A stretch of DNA of 64,000 bases from Patagioenas fasciata (taxonomy: Eukaryota; Chordata; Aves; Columbiformes; Columbidae): assembly GCF_037038585.1 (NCBI RefSeq), contig NC_092520.1:191312604-191376603 (forward strand). Direction: 5' to 3'. Shown here piece after piece: positions 35,057 to 48,110 of this stretch. Position 1 is the first letter of the stretch. Each line of letters begins with the position of its first letter. Under the pieces are notes generated by a model. It was not told the origin of the DNA and did no database searches. It saw nothing but the letters and a program-made list of their open reading frames with translations. The position numbers and the translations under genes are program-made.

Positions 35057-37158
35057 ACCTCAGGAAAGCCTGTGGAAATGATCCTTTTATGCTGAAGATT
35101 TGTCCAGATTGCTCTGTTTGCAACTTGACTGATGACTACGATTCTTCTTTCATACTCGAAGAAGGGCTGGTATGCTCAGAAACTCATCATTGTGTGGAGC
35201 AGCACAGCAGAGGAAGTGTTTGAGAGAGAAGAAATAAAAATTCAAGTTCTTCTAAAAATTTTGCCATAAGATAAAGCAAGATCGAAGGACTTTTATGAGA
35301 GATACAGTTATCAGGAATAAAATGGCAAGATGGGCATCGTCACATCCCAAAAGATATGATCAATAAAATAACAGTCATGTCCCCACTGTTTAGCAAAAAG
35401 GAAACCCAAACTTTCCTAGGCAATATGGGATTCTGGAGAATGCATATTCCAGGTTACAGTCACTTCACAAGTCCTCTCTGTTGAGTGACAAAAAAGAACT
35501 ATCTTGAATGAGGCCCTGAGCAACAACAAGCTGTTGAACAGATCAAACACCAGATAGTTCATGCAGTAGCTCATGGGCCAGTCCAGACAGGACCAGATGC
35601 GAGAAATGTTCTCTGTGCTGTTGCTGGGGAGCATGACATCCACTGTAGTCTCTGGCAGAAAGCACCTGCCAACATCAGGTTCTGGGGTTTTGGAGCTGGT
35701 TGTATAAGGCATTTCACTCACAGACTTGTGTACAGTTGGGTAATGCAGAAAAATGGGGAAATCTAGTGTATATCCAAGGAAACTAAACCAATCTATAAAC
35801 AAGACTGTGTAAGAATTACAAACTTCATTATTGAATAAGTAGCTCTCACTCCCTCCTCATCTTTGCAAAAAGTGGAAAACATCTCCAGTTTTGATTTACC
35901 AGTGTCTGGGATCAAGAGGTTTCTTTATTGCCAGAGAAAAATTAAATGCCTTTAGCATGAACCCAACATTGATTGCCACCTTTTGAAAGATGCCATTGAG
36001 AATAAATGTTTACTAAACAGAAAACATGGAAATTAAATCACAAGCACTAGCTCCCCAAGATCTGGCATATTCTGCAAGGTTTTTAACCATCTCAGGAAAT
36101 TTGACCTGGCTGCTTCCTATTTTTACCACTCATTATTTTTCCTCAAAACTGTAACATCTTTTTGGACTGAAAACGCAATATACATCCCCAGAAAATACAT
36201 TTGAAGGGCATGAAACTTGCCTTCTCCCTCCCTTTCTCCATGGTATGGATGTAAAAGCAGAGAAGTGAAAACAGTCAGAATTACGCCCAGGATCAGTGTT
36301 GGAATTGGGTGTGTGGCCACAAGTATTTCCCACCAGAGACACAGCATCTCCCATCGAATCAGTGGTGAAGAGAAATGATGATGTGAAAGTTCTGGGCCTG
36401 GATCAAGATCTGCTTCTCTAAAAAACACCAGGGAATCAAAGAAACAGATGCTGGGAAAACGTAACAACATATCTAAGATTTAGCACTTAGGGGTGTCATG
36501 AAATCTCATCCTGAAGTGCTCCCATTTCTAAATGCATATCCAAAATTATGACAGACAACTGCTCCAACAACTCTAAATGCTCTAAAAACTCTCTAAGTTA
36601 CTAAATCTTCATGGAAATGCAATTTGATACATTTTAAACTATGCTTTTTCATTTTTCCAATTTTTCTTTTTTTTTCTCTAAACTGTCTCCTAAGGAACGG
36701 TCTCTTCTAAGCTTAGCAGAATGCTATCAGGGACAACGATATTTATATGGAAAACAAGGTAAACTCTCATGCAGAGCAATCAGAAAAAAAGTACCTTTGT
36801 GGAATTTTAATGGCATGAGATTCAAGACTCTGAGCAATATGTGAGCTTTGTCTCCAGACTGAGGATGGAAGCTTCTGAAATAATTTGGATGTTGCATTCC
36901 TATGATCTTGACCTGATATGTTAAAGAGTGGTAGTTAAAAAAACCCTACAAACCACTTTTTCTTTCCAATTTTCCTTGCATTTCTGTTTCGAAACTACAG
37001 AACTGCTGGGAAAGTGCTATTTGGAAGAGATTATTGACAACTTCAGGAGAAGCAGTTCACAGAAACCAGATGAAATCTATTTTCAGCATGTGATGAGAGA
37101 AGAAGAAACCTGTTTCATATCTACATTCAGACTGTATTTCTGGATGGACAGAACCTGA
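35057..37158 (+). other. Candidate three-exon coding locus, unrecognised
   Basis: Three open stretches have good splice signals and compatible phases. The first is 35057-35169 (acceptor TCCGCAG; LRKACGNDPFMLKICPDC; donor CTG|GTATGC, phase 0). The second is 36695-36758 (acceptor after a long pyrimidine run; ERSLLSLAECYQGQRYLYG; donor CAAG|GTAAAC, phase 1). The third is 37001-37158 (acceptor ACTACAG; LLGKCYLEEIIDNFRR; stop TGA). Joined they give 110 residues with a CxxCxxC cluster followed by amphipathic helix-like sequence. No start exon was found and I do not recognise a family. It could be a decayed gene or chance. Confidence 0.25.
35416..36417 (-). other. Candidate two-exon membrane-protein locus, unrecognised
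   Basis: Exon 36417-36221 has acceptor GTGTTTTTTAG and donor GAAG|GCAAGT, an ideal GC-AG type donor. Exon 35792-35416 has acceptor TTTATAG and stop TAG. The split codon G|AT joins in phase. The first encodes a hydrophobic segment (ILVATHPIPTLILGVILTVF) after WEMLCLWWE. The second encodes 124 residues with the sequons NST and NIS and a second hydrophobic stretch (YLVFDLFNSLLLL). Codon choice looks like real coding sequence. The first segment faintly recalls the N-terminus of sterol-sensing proteins such as SCAP, but this is too weak for a name. It lies between the first and second exons of the + strand candidate. Confidence 0.3.
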
Positions 37159-38950
37159 CATGTTGAATATAATTCAAGACTGCTTACTGCATACAAGCAA
37201 ACCAAAGTAAAGAAAAAGAACCAAAAACCAATGGCTTGACTTTGAAAATTTTAAAGACTGAATAGTTCACTATTCATTGTAAGCACATTCTATCATTCCT
37301 TTTAGTTTTAGATAAAAACCCACTGTGTCTGAATGACGTCAGTGCCATGATTTTTCAAGGTGACCTGTAGTTATAGCCTTTTTCTTTGAATCAGTTCAAG
37401 TGCTTCAGCAATTAGTATAAAATCTTCCGTCTTTCTGAAGCAGAATCCTCTCTTCTAACGACACTAGAAAGCACAGAGGCCCACCAATATACTCATTATT
37501 CATCCCGAATATTCTGTTCATGTGGGTCTTCCCATCAGGATCACTGGCTAGTGACAAAAAGTAGTATTTCCAAGATGTAAACTACATATAAACTTCCAGT
37601 AGAAACATAAAACACAGATGAATAAGCACACTATGAAAGCTTAAAAAGGCCCAGTTACTTGAAGCTTGTGCTGCTTCTCTCAAACAACTCCTTGGTAATT
37701 CTTCTCTTCACCTCTGAACTAGCTGTAAGCATGCTAGCTTCAGAACTGGAAGCAATTTAGTTTAATGAATGCCATATTGTGCCTACAGTAAATAAGTTCT
37801 GCTGAAAGCATTAGCTGGATGGACCATGATGTTAACCAGGTGAGTCCAGTTCCACGTACTGGAACTCGTCCTGGAAACCTGCCTGGGGAATATGCCACTC
37901 AGCTTCCACAGTACATGTCATTTACTAGGCCAGGACATCTCTTCTGAGCTCAGTATGGGCCTTTTGATGAACGAACTGCCATGCTTCCACTTTGCCCAAG
38001 GTTTTGCTCCACTCTCATTCCAGAGGCTTCACTGGATGCCTCAGCCTACCCTACATGGTTGTCCAATGTGTTTCTTTTAAGGACAACAGTCATTTTGCTT
38101 TGGGGAAAGTGAAACCTGTGCTCCTAAATTCTGGAAAACTTCCCTTGCCAAATTGGCAGCATGCGATGAAAGAAAAAAACAAGCCTTCAAAAACTTTCAA
38201 TTTTCCCGCATATCCTGCTCACTTATCAAACGGGCGGTATTATAATTCTTTAAGAGGCACGTCCTCCGGGCTGTTGTCACGCAATTGGCACAAAACCAGA
38301 ACACTACTCTTGAATCTTTTATAGGCCTAATTCACCATTTAATTACTTTTTGCCTCCATAAAATATGGCTTCCATGTTTGTTCTTGTCGAATGATGGCTG
38401 TGTAGTTGGTGCTGCGTGAATTCAAGGCTGCTGGATGCACAAAAGCCTTTAACCTGCAATGGATCTGCATGGACAAGTCTTTTTACCAGAAGAGACACTC
38501 CCAAGGCTTGGACAGCTCTGTGTGCACACTAGAATGGCTATATAAGCAGACCTGTTTGCTGTGCGCCATAGTCTAATGATCTTCTAGAGGTTTTTGCACA
38601 GACTTTTCAGACTTCTTCGCAATGGTATATGTACATTCCTCATGTAACAAGGTGATAGAGACTGTGCTAGAGTAAACAAAGATTTGTAAGCCTCTTAATT
38701 TCATGAAGTGCTGATAAAATACCTCAAACTTACAAAGCACAAGTTGGCAGCAAATTTCAAAATATATTTCTGAAAATAGTGCACAATTTTCAGCAAACAA
38801 TCTGAGCTACAAAAAAACAGATGACACCAGATTAAACACCATACTATACTTTGCATTTTTATTATTTCAAATAAGTAATTTTCTTTTAAAAATAGTTGCG
38901 CTTTATGACTTGCAGATCAGGGGTTTCATTTCTGTAAGACTATGTACTCA
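37159..38950. other. Intergenic, nothing recognised
   Basis: No repeat, RNA gene or convincing exon seen; only overlapping short open frames. Confidence 0.5.
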
Positions 38951-39062
38951 AGGTCAGGTTAGACAAGGTTTTGAGCAACCTGATCTAGTGAAAGATGTCC
39001 CTGCCCACAGGGTGGACTTGATGATGTTTAAACGTCCTTTCCAACCCAGACCATTCTATGTT
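38951..39062 (+). mobile_element. CR1 LINE 3' end
   Basis: 'gagcaacctgatctagtg', then 'aagatgtccctgcccacag', then 'ggtggacttgatgatgttta', then 'aacccagaccattctatg'. This is a clean CR1 3' terminus in + orientation, about 110 bp, severely 5' truncated. Confidence 0.92.
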
Positions 39063-42000
39063 TAGTCTCATACAGAATACAAAAGCTACAGGAAAATACG
39101 TCTGCCTAGAATGGCACTATAAAATGTAGTTTTGTTTGCAGGGGGTTTTTCTTCATGATGGCAAAATCTATTTTACACGCTCTTCTATCAATTAAAATCT
39201 GAGTCAGTAGTACCATAATTATGTCTGTTGAGAAGCAACATGGCAAGGAAAAATATTTAAATCGTTTAATCAATTGTTTGCTAGCTTAAGTGTTTTTTGT
39301 TGTTTAATTATTTCAGGTGATGACAGCTAATTAGAAGTGGTATAATTATGCTTTTTGCAATTGGTGCTGTCTGTATGTTGATGACATGCTAATGTCACCA
39401 ACCATGATAGCTTTTGCCTAAGATGTTTAATCAGTTTGTGTTATTGTTGAGGAAAGTTGTTAATCAGCCAAAACAGTTAACTATTTTCTTTGACTTATAC
39501 TCAGAAAAAAGTTCAACATCCACTTCCTTTGAAACTGTAGAGGATAAATCATTGCAAAGATGATTAACAAATTTATTCTGGTGAAAGAAGAAATTGAATA
39601 AAGATAGTTTGTCAAAAATATGTATGAACTTTCACTGAGCAATGTCACTATGTGAAATTCTCAGTGGAGTTATTATTCTAAAGTGATCATTCTTAAATTT
39701 AATTTTTTTTTTCATGGTCACAGATAACTTTAACAATTTGCTCCCTTTCAGTAAAAGACGTCTATTTCCATTTTATTAGTACACTTTAAATGCCCTTTGT
39801 TTTCTTTAATATTCTTCCATTCTGTTTACCTTTGTGGGAAAAGAAATGCCTGGGGTTTTTTTGCAACCCCAAGGGGCATTTTAATGATCAAGCTTCTATT
39901 ACATTAACTTTATGTTGTCCACATTTGTATGGGAATATAGCAGAAGAATGGAGAGGAGCATCGTTGTAAATATGCTCAAGCTACACAGCTGGGGTGTAGA
40001 AAAAGCACATACATCTCACTAATTGTTTTACTGACCTTGTGTGCTTGACAAGTAGAACCTCTGTGTTAGATAACATAGGACTGTGAGAAACTCTGAGCAC
40101 CTCATCTTTATGCCTGAGATTCCTGCCTTGCTGTGAGAAAGAGCAGAACACACCAGAAGGCTGCATTTGCTTGAAGCCTTGAAATACAGGTGAATGCAGC
40201 AGGCCCAGTGATCTTCTACCAGGGTTGAATTCTGCAGCGCCTGCGTCCCCGCTTGTGTCACCTCAGTCCAGGAGCCTGCGTGCTGTCTTGGAGATCCGCC
40301 GGTAGTGAGGTAACTAAAACAAATTTGTTCTTTGCAACTGAATTTGTGACCTCTGGTTGTTTCTTGCAAACTGCCTGTGTTGGCTCACACAGCATTCAAA
40401 CCATAGAATTAGATCTTCTCCTGACTTGGTCCAAAACTTCACTTTAATGCTTTATTCTCCAAAAAGGTATCTGTTTTTCATAAACATTGACATGAAAAAG
40501 TACATCTTATAGGGTTAGTTATGTGTAAAGGTTGGACTTCATGATACTTTTGAGCTTGGAAGTGCATCTTCTTTGTCTTCTTATGTACTTTTTGTCTTTA
40601 TCAAGTTTATCGAACTGCTAGATAAGCTCATCCAAAGCCTTCTCATTGACAGACATATATTTTAGTTAACTTTCAGTCACACTTTCCTTCTTCCTTCCTT
40701 CAATTTTCAGCCATCTTTCGTCTCTCTTTCAGTGACTAGTTATCATCAACAACAAAATTGTGGCAGTCATTTATGTTTATAAGGTCCTGAGAATATTTCA
40801 TAGCCAGATCAAAGCCGAGTTTATGTTAATCAAGACTTTATTTCCTAATCTTTCACTAATTTTGGAGAATCAATACACATACATATTTACTCAGGAATTG
40901 TTTGTAATCTACACTCTCTCAGAATAAAACCTATGACATCTGCCAGCAAAACAAACCACACAATTGCTCCCTTCTCCCCACGCTGCAGCAAACAAACTCA
41001 ACCTACAATAAAATTGAGTTGTGAATTCTTGGAGCTAGATGAACATATTCCTCTTTTTACTCATTCAGTGGGAACTCTGTCAACATCTAGTAAACACTGC
41101 ACCAGCTTGGCTTGGCAGAGTGTCTCCTGTGCTGCCAGGAGGCAGGTTGTAAATGTGGGTTCCTTATGTGTCCCAGGCCAGGCAGCCCCAATGAAATGGA
41201 GCAAATCACTGCTTGGGGGAGAGAGTAGGTACTAGCACACACGTCGCATCACTAGTTGCATTTAGCGAGGTCAAGAAATTTTCCTGTTAATGAAGTTTAA
41301 ATTTCAGGCTGAGACCGCAATGACGAGAGAAGGCTGCAGCCACACGGCCTCCACTGGCCTGGGGTAGGAGTGGGTGGACACACGCCCATGTGCACAGGTA
41401 CTACTGACTGAAATTAATCATAGGAAGTTAAGGTAGCTATGTCATTAATAACAGGTCTTAAGAATAGTCCAAAATGCAGTTGCAGTGCTGGGATGTTTGC
41501 ATTTACATCTGCATGTCCATGTCAAGAGTGCTCCAGCTTACATTCACAGCAAGACCCGCTGCTGTCACATTAGAGAAAGGCAGCTCAACTTTGAAGAGTA
41601 AATTCCTCTTCATAAGAATGTATTTTAATAGGTTTTTTTTTTTTTTTCAGCATTATCACAGGGATTTTCTGAAAGAGTAACAGAGTGGCAGGAAAAAAAT
41701 CGTCTGAGAAATTATTTTCTAAAAGGTTCATGCTTGTGAGATGAAAACTGACCAAACATGAATTCTTTTATACCCACCAAATTGATCTGAATTAATTAGC
41801 ATGAATTAGTGTCTGCCTTAACTTAGGTAAGTGCCAGCAACTTTTTATCTTACGGGAAGATTCACTGAGTTTGGGAGCAATCCTGTTAATGTGTCATGAG
41901 ACACACAACATGAGACTTCACATGCCATGATACAAGTGGCTTTTTCTTTCAAAAAAACTGCTTCTGTGGGATACAAGTGCATCCCATAACAAGAGAGTAT

Positions 42001-44023
42001 ATTTGTACCTATGTTATTTAATCAACAGTGAAATAAAACACATATTTCAATTAAAACATGTATTTCAAGGCAAATATATTTAAATTATTAAAGACTAAAA
42101 TTCAGAAGTGCAATCACACTCTAAATCTCCCTTTGAACACTGTAATGTGTTTATTAAAGTAATACAGGAAAAATACAGAAGAGAAAAATATTAATCAGTA
42201 ATTGCTAAACGATTAATATTTTCTTTTAAAATGGACCAAGATCAGAGATCAGGTCCAGAGTTGCACTGAACCAAATTTCAAGGGTCTTTCAATTTGTCTC
42301 ATTTGAATAAGCATTGAACTCCAACAGCTTGAAATATCAGGGAGCACTAATCATGATGTTTGGTTAGTACCCATCCCCTTCTCCCTTGTTCTGAAATAAT
42401 TACTTATTTCAGGTTCAAAGCAAGCTGTAAATTAATGTTGTTGGGCCATGACATTTTTTTTAAAGATTCAGAATTCTTGATTGCCCCTAAGAGGATATAT
42501 TAAAAATGCAGAAAGATGCCATTACTTTGTTATTAGAAGTAATTCTGAGCCTGTACTTAGGATCTTAAGATATTTTAATTTTTTTTTTTCCTCTGTGTGT
42601 GCATTCTAAGTCTTCAGCAATTGTTCATTTAAAGCCTGCCTGTGTCATCCTTTGAAACCAACAGGCATTCTCAGTAGGCACCAAATAAATAACAAATTTC
42701 AGTCATATTGCAATCTGAGGGAATATTCACATTCCCTCAGGAGCTGACCTTGATGGAAGAAAGGATAGAAGCCTCACTGATTCCCCACAGAAGTGGAAAA
42801 GCGTAGGAAATACTACGGGAGCACAGCTAGGAGTTCTGAAATGTGCTGTTTTGATGAACACCACCCATCCAATGCCTGGAAATGTTCTGCAGAAGCCTCT
42901 CAGTCCTGGTGGGAAATTTTCTTCCAGCCTCCAGGAGAATTCTGCAGAAGTTGGTCCCGAGCAGAGCCCTGGAGCTCCCCAGCTCCCTGCCAGCTCAGTC
43001 ACGCGAGGCTAAGACTCCAGCCTCTGGGATCAATGGGCTCGTGAAAGTTTACATCAGCGGTGGGCAAGGCTTCTCCAACAAGTGATTTCAACAAATTTTA
43101 GGAGATGGATTTACAGCCATGTCAGGTATTAACTTTGTGTAACAGATATTAAGCAGGGATGAATGACTGCACGCTCTAAATCTTGCTCTATCAGTAACAG
43201 CATTGCATAGAAACTTGCTCAGGTAGCCAGGCTACATTTCCAGCAGCAACTGCCAATGCCAGCTGGATATTTTAATTTTGGAAATACATCATGCCTTAGA
43301 GAAATGAGTTCTCCGTCTCTCTTACATTTCTAACCTTTTTTTTTTTTTTTTCTTCTAATCTACTATCAATCTGATACAAAACAAAGGCATGTTTTTATAT
43401 TAACAGCTCCTGTGAAGTGGAAACACCCTGCCTTGGCCAGCTCTACTGACCCATTCCCATGAGCTGCTTTCCTGAAGGTTCTGCTTAGGTCAGGGAAGTC
43501 AAATCACCCGACCCAGTGCATGTAAATCAGGAAGAAAGTGACACAAGACATACTTTACAGGTCAGAGAACAGAAATGTCTGGTCATACAAAACAACAGCA
43601 TTTCTTTACTTTTATATTAAAGGCTTTATTAGCTGTGTTTTTCCAATTTGCAAGAAAATAGGAAGAAGGAGGAGAGATATATAATTCCAGATATGTATAA
43701 AATATGGCAGTCTGGAATTCCATACTGATAGTTGTTATGGAGAGACATCAATCACCATACCCTCTAACTTCAGGTCACTACCTTTACTTTTAATCTTTGC
43801 AAAGATTAACAGTCAGTCAATTTATGCATGTAAGTCTGTAAAAGATTTACAGATTCAGACTGTAGGAATGAGTATCAGATATCCCTGCAAGCTTCCTGCC
43901 TTTCTGGTTCTTCCAAGTTAAATTCCTGATTATGTTTTTTCCTGCTCTCGAGAAAAAAAAAAGAAAAAAAAAAAAGACAAACAGGTAGGTTAAAAAGTTC
44001 ATCTAGACATACTGGAACAATAA

Positions 44024-44158
44024 TTAAAACAAAACAAAACAAAACCAAAAAACAAACAAAAAAGACCCCCCCCCCCCCAACACACACACACAAAAAAACC
44101 AAACACCAAAAAACAAACAAACAAAAAAACTCCAAACAAACAAACAAACAAAAAGAAA
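44024..44158 (+). repeat. A-rich (CAAA)n with C13 and (CA)n
   Basis: Low-complexity tract: AAAAC units, then a run of 13 C (44066-44078), then CA repeats, then CAAA units. It is probably polymorphic and hard to sequence through. Confidence 0.9.
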
Positions 44159-47100
44159 CCCCGAATATTAGTAAGACTTTCTAAGAACAGGGCATTTTTT
44201 TCTAAAACATATCCTGAGTAATCACTTTACTAATAGCTTTACCCATGAAGAAGGCAGAAGCAAACAGTTCAGGGGAAAAAGTTTGTATTTGTGTGGTGCT
44301 TCTGGGTAGCAAGACACGGCAGCTCTGGGCTCTCCAAGGCTGGGTTCTTAAAAAGTGAGCTGAACACCAGCAACTTAAAAGAAGTTCCTGACCAACTGTT
44401 GGATGCACTTCAAACAAACTGTCAGCATTTCAATGAAATTAACCTTTCCTTTCCTGTTGTGTGACACAGTAACTGTCATGGAATAAAATACCCATATAAT
44501 CCCTTGTCTGCTTCCCTTATGTTCTGAAAAATCTTGTTTCCTACCTGACTTGACAGTTTAAAATCTCATCATAACACACCTACTTGTTCAGTACAAAGAA
44601 AATACATATTGAAAAGAAAAATAACATTCCCAGCTCTGGTACTCAAGGCCAGACTGACACTGTGTCAACTATTCAGGCTGTCTATGTTTAACCCCCTGAC
44701 GGGGGAAATACATCTCCCTTTTTTCTGCCTCTTGTATTGAGATTGGCACAGCTCAACACTGGCTCATCCTGCGCCTCAGCTTTTCCTACAGGACACCTCC
44801 ACTGGACTTGCTGCTTTGCCCTGAGAAGGGGAAACTGCTAATTAAAAGCAGTCATTGCCCAAACAGCTGCCAGCGGCCGCAGAGGCTGACTGCAGCCTTG
44901 GCCAAGAGGAGGGGTGGTGGCCTGACCTATGGTTTCCACAGCCAGATCCATCTCCTGTGACTGCTGAGGCTGAGACAGTCTGCAGTAGAGATTTCTGCTG
45001 TGTGTGTTAACAGCATCCACCAAAGGGACTCCCTTTTCATTTAGAGTCCTTGTGCTCTGGCTATGTACAGAAAATAGTCACTGTTAATCCTCTATAGAAA
45101 AGGACGCTAAGTGCGGTCATGACAGCTCTCCCTTACAGGACATATATGTTGTGTGTTTATGCAGACACATCCACCTTTCCCCAGGTATTCTGAAAAACAA
45201 CAATAGAGGGTTAATGAGAGTTTGTGTCAGGTTCTGGAAACTCTCCTGGCTAATAAAGCCGTCTGCAAATTCCTCTGTCACAGGGTTCAATGCCTCCACA
45301 TTCCTTTGCAGAGAGTCAGGGTGATATAACAGCAGGAACCTTACTGCTGCTGGTTGCAGAGCAACCAAGGAGAGAAATTCTCTTTATTATAACAATTTGG
45401 TCTGCAGTAAGGCTCAAGTGCATGTTGCTGAGGCCGGGGAAGAGCTGACCACAGCCAGATGATGAGACTGAAAGCTGACCACAGCTTTGAAGTCCCCTCC
45501 CTAGATGACTTCCTTATAGGGCCCCTCAAAGGCAACCAGGTAGCTTTAAAACTTATTAAAAAACCAAACAAACAGGCTTTGTTATAGCATGAAGTAAGTC
45601 AGCTAACATTTTAAATAGAAAATAAATCAGCCAGGTATGAGATGATTAGAATTAAATACATAAACAATTATTTTTATATATTGATACATATTTCCCCCTC
45701 TCCAACTCAGTCCTTCATTCTGGGCTTGGTTTAGCTAGTTTTGTGGTCTCCTGATCATAACAAATTCTGCACAGCTTCCCCTGATCTGGAGAGGCTTCCC
45801 CCTGGCCCAGGGACTGGCTGGCTGCCCCCTGCTCCTTGCAGCAACCCTGTCTCTGAGCTGCAGCTTCCCAGGTGCATTCTTTGTTCCCTCGCTACCTTTT
45901 CCTGCCACCTCTTGAAGCTACTGGGTCCCTCAGTACACTTCCTTGCTCTGGAGCAATTTCTCCCATCTTGCCTTCTTCACAGTTGGCTGCATCTGACCTA
46001 GTTTCTATTTAAAGGATCAGCATGAAAATATCCATACTGACAAACCAAATGTCAAATCTGCCTGGCTCAAGAGTTCTCAACTGTGTGGACCAAATGGCTT
46101 TTTGGTGGCCAGCACTCAGGATGAGTTAGTTAGACCCTGCTACTCAGCCTTGGAGGCAGAGGGAACTGTGCTGTCAGCAGCCCCATTACAAGCCACTAGT
46201 CCTGTTAATATTTTCCTCACCTGTCTTCTCTCTTGACCAGGCCACATAGCAAACCCAGCTCTGGAAGATGCCTGCACAGAGAGAGCAGGCAGCATCATCA
46301 GGGCTGTCCAATCACTGTCACACTTCAGCCACTTCAGCAGTCTGCTTCATACTCGGTCTGTCTTCTCCAAGGCTGAGGTTCTGCTCCACCTCCCCAGACC
46401 CTGAAGGACACGATTGCCTGTGGCATGGACTGGCAGCATGAGCCTGAGACGTGGGACTCTGGAGGGCCATGAAGAGCCCCATGGCACAGGCAGAAAGCAC
46501 AGGACACTCCGTGGCTGTGCACCTCCTGTGCACACAGAGGTGGATGTACTTCAACCCTGTTCCTGTGAACAAACTCCAAAAGGGCTGATATTTTATCCTG
46601 AATTTGAACTGTGTCACCAACTTTGAGAAAGGCAGCTGCAGACCTGCAGAGGCGATCAGGGGTTTTGTGGCTCTGATCATTGTAATTAAGTCCCATCCCT
46701 TAATATATATACATTAAAAAAATCAAGATCAGAATAAGCTAAGCTGCAAAACAACATTCTTATTAAGTCCATGCCCTGTGTTATTGATGCTGTAAGCAAT
46801 GAAACTATAAAAATAATAATTAGGAATTAACCTCTTTGCCTAATGCAAATCAATATTGACTAATCTCTGTAGCTGAGCATATTTGGTTTACAGCTAGTAA
46901 TCAATGTGTCACAAACAGTGGCTACGTCAAATTCAGGCAATGTCATGAGTTATAGCTGAGTATGACTGGATACACACATCGTGTTCTCCCTAGTTGAGTT
47001 TCAAAAATCTGTATACCAGATTCCCTAATTTTCTATTAATTCACTTTCTTTGTAACTAATTTTGCATTTACTTTTTTTTTTTTTTTTGCTAAGGTTGCTC

Positions 47101-47966
47101 TTTGCAGTGGTTCTCCATTGTTTGCTGTAGCTCTAATTCCCTCTAAGTGACAGCAAATGCATGACTGCTGAGCCATTGGTTTCTATAGCAGCATCTGGCT
47201 TCCCAAAATGTCTGTAAAATAGCTGACATATTTAACTGAATTGAGGACCTAGTTTTCAACAACGCTTTAAGTCCGAGTCCCGTGGTTTTATTCTATTATC
47301 TTGCAGCTAAAAAGAGCCAGTCTTCTTAATAGGACTATAACAGTATTGTGGTTTTTATGCTCTATTCTATTCACTGTGCTAAGAAAACTGCCACATGAAC
47401 TGGAAGCAAGAACAGACAACAGGACTATATGAACTTGGCACTTGTATTTGAAGTTCTTAACTCCTTGATGTGATCATCAGGCAAAATATGATGAAATTAT
47501 AAAATAAGAGGATAAAATCTCAGTATTTCCCAGCCATTTGAAGTTCAGGGCACTTGTCTTTCACAGATGGTTTCTAGGAGAAGCTGGATGCAAACGTTGA
47601 CAAACAAAAGCAGACAGAACTACCACTTTGTGAAGAACTTGCAAGGCTTTCTCTGCTTCTCAAGAGCAAGTAAAAGAAGCTGTGGCAGAGGACAACAAAA
47701 AAAAAACCCAACAACAAGGATTCATCACTTCCAAGTACTTCCATATTGCTTCAGACTGAAACACAAACAAGGATGCAACTCGCTAAAGATTCCTTGGAAT
47801 TTTGGTAATCCTCTTTTTTTTTTTTCCAGCTATTTAATTTTCACCAGTGAAGCAAGCTGGAAAAACTCTTCCCTCTAGAGAAATGTTCAACTTAGATACC
47901 ACTACAGAACAGGATATAAGTTATTAAATCCATCTAAGTAACTTAGATAAATGAATTATAATCAAG

Positions 47967-48110
47967 GTTTATGGTTTGGTGGGAGTTTTTTGGTTTGTTT
48001 TGGTTGTGTTTTTTCCATTTGTTTGGTTGTTTTTTTATTGTTGTTTTGTTTTGTTCTGTTTTGTTTGTTTGTTTGGGGGGGTTGGTTTTTTTTGTTTGTT
48101 TGTTTTTTAA
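47967..48110 (+). repeat. T/G-rich (TTTG)n tract
   Basis: Low-complexity TTTG and TTGTTT units with a short G7 run near 48074. On the opposite strand it is a CAAA repeat, so it forms an imperfect inverted pair with the tract at 44024-44158, about 3.8 kb away. Confidence 0.88.

Noticed and set aside
40520-40575. CR1-like phrase 'ggttggacttcatgat'
   Set aside because: Too short and diverged to call; no octamer tail or other CR1 words around it.
46318-46696. Two overlapping 120-codon minus-strand frames
   Set aside because: Different frames over the same GC-richer sequence, no splice context and no recognisable domain.
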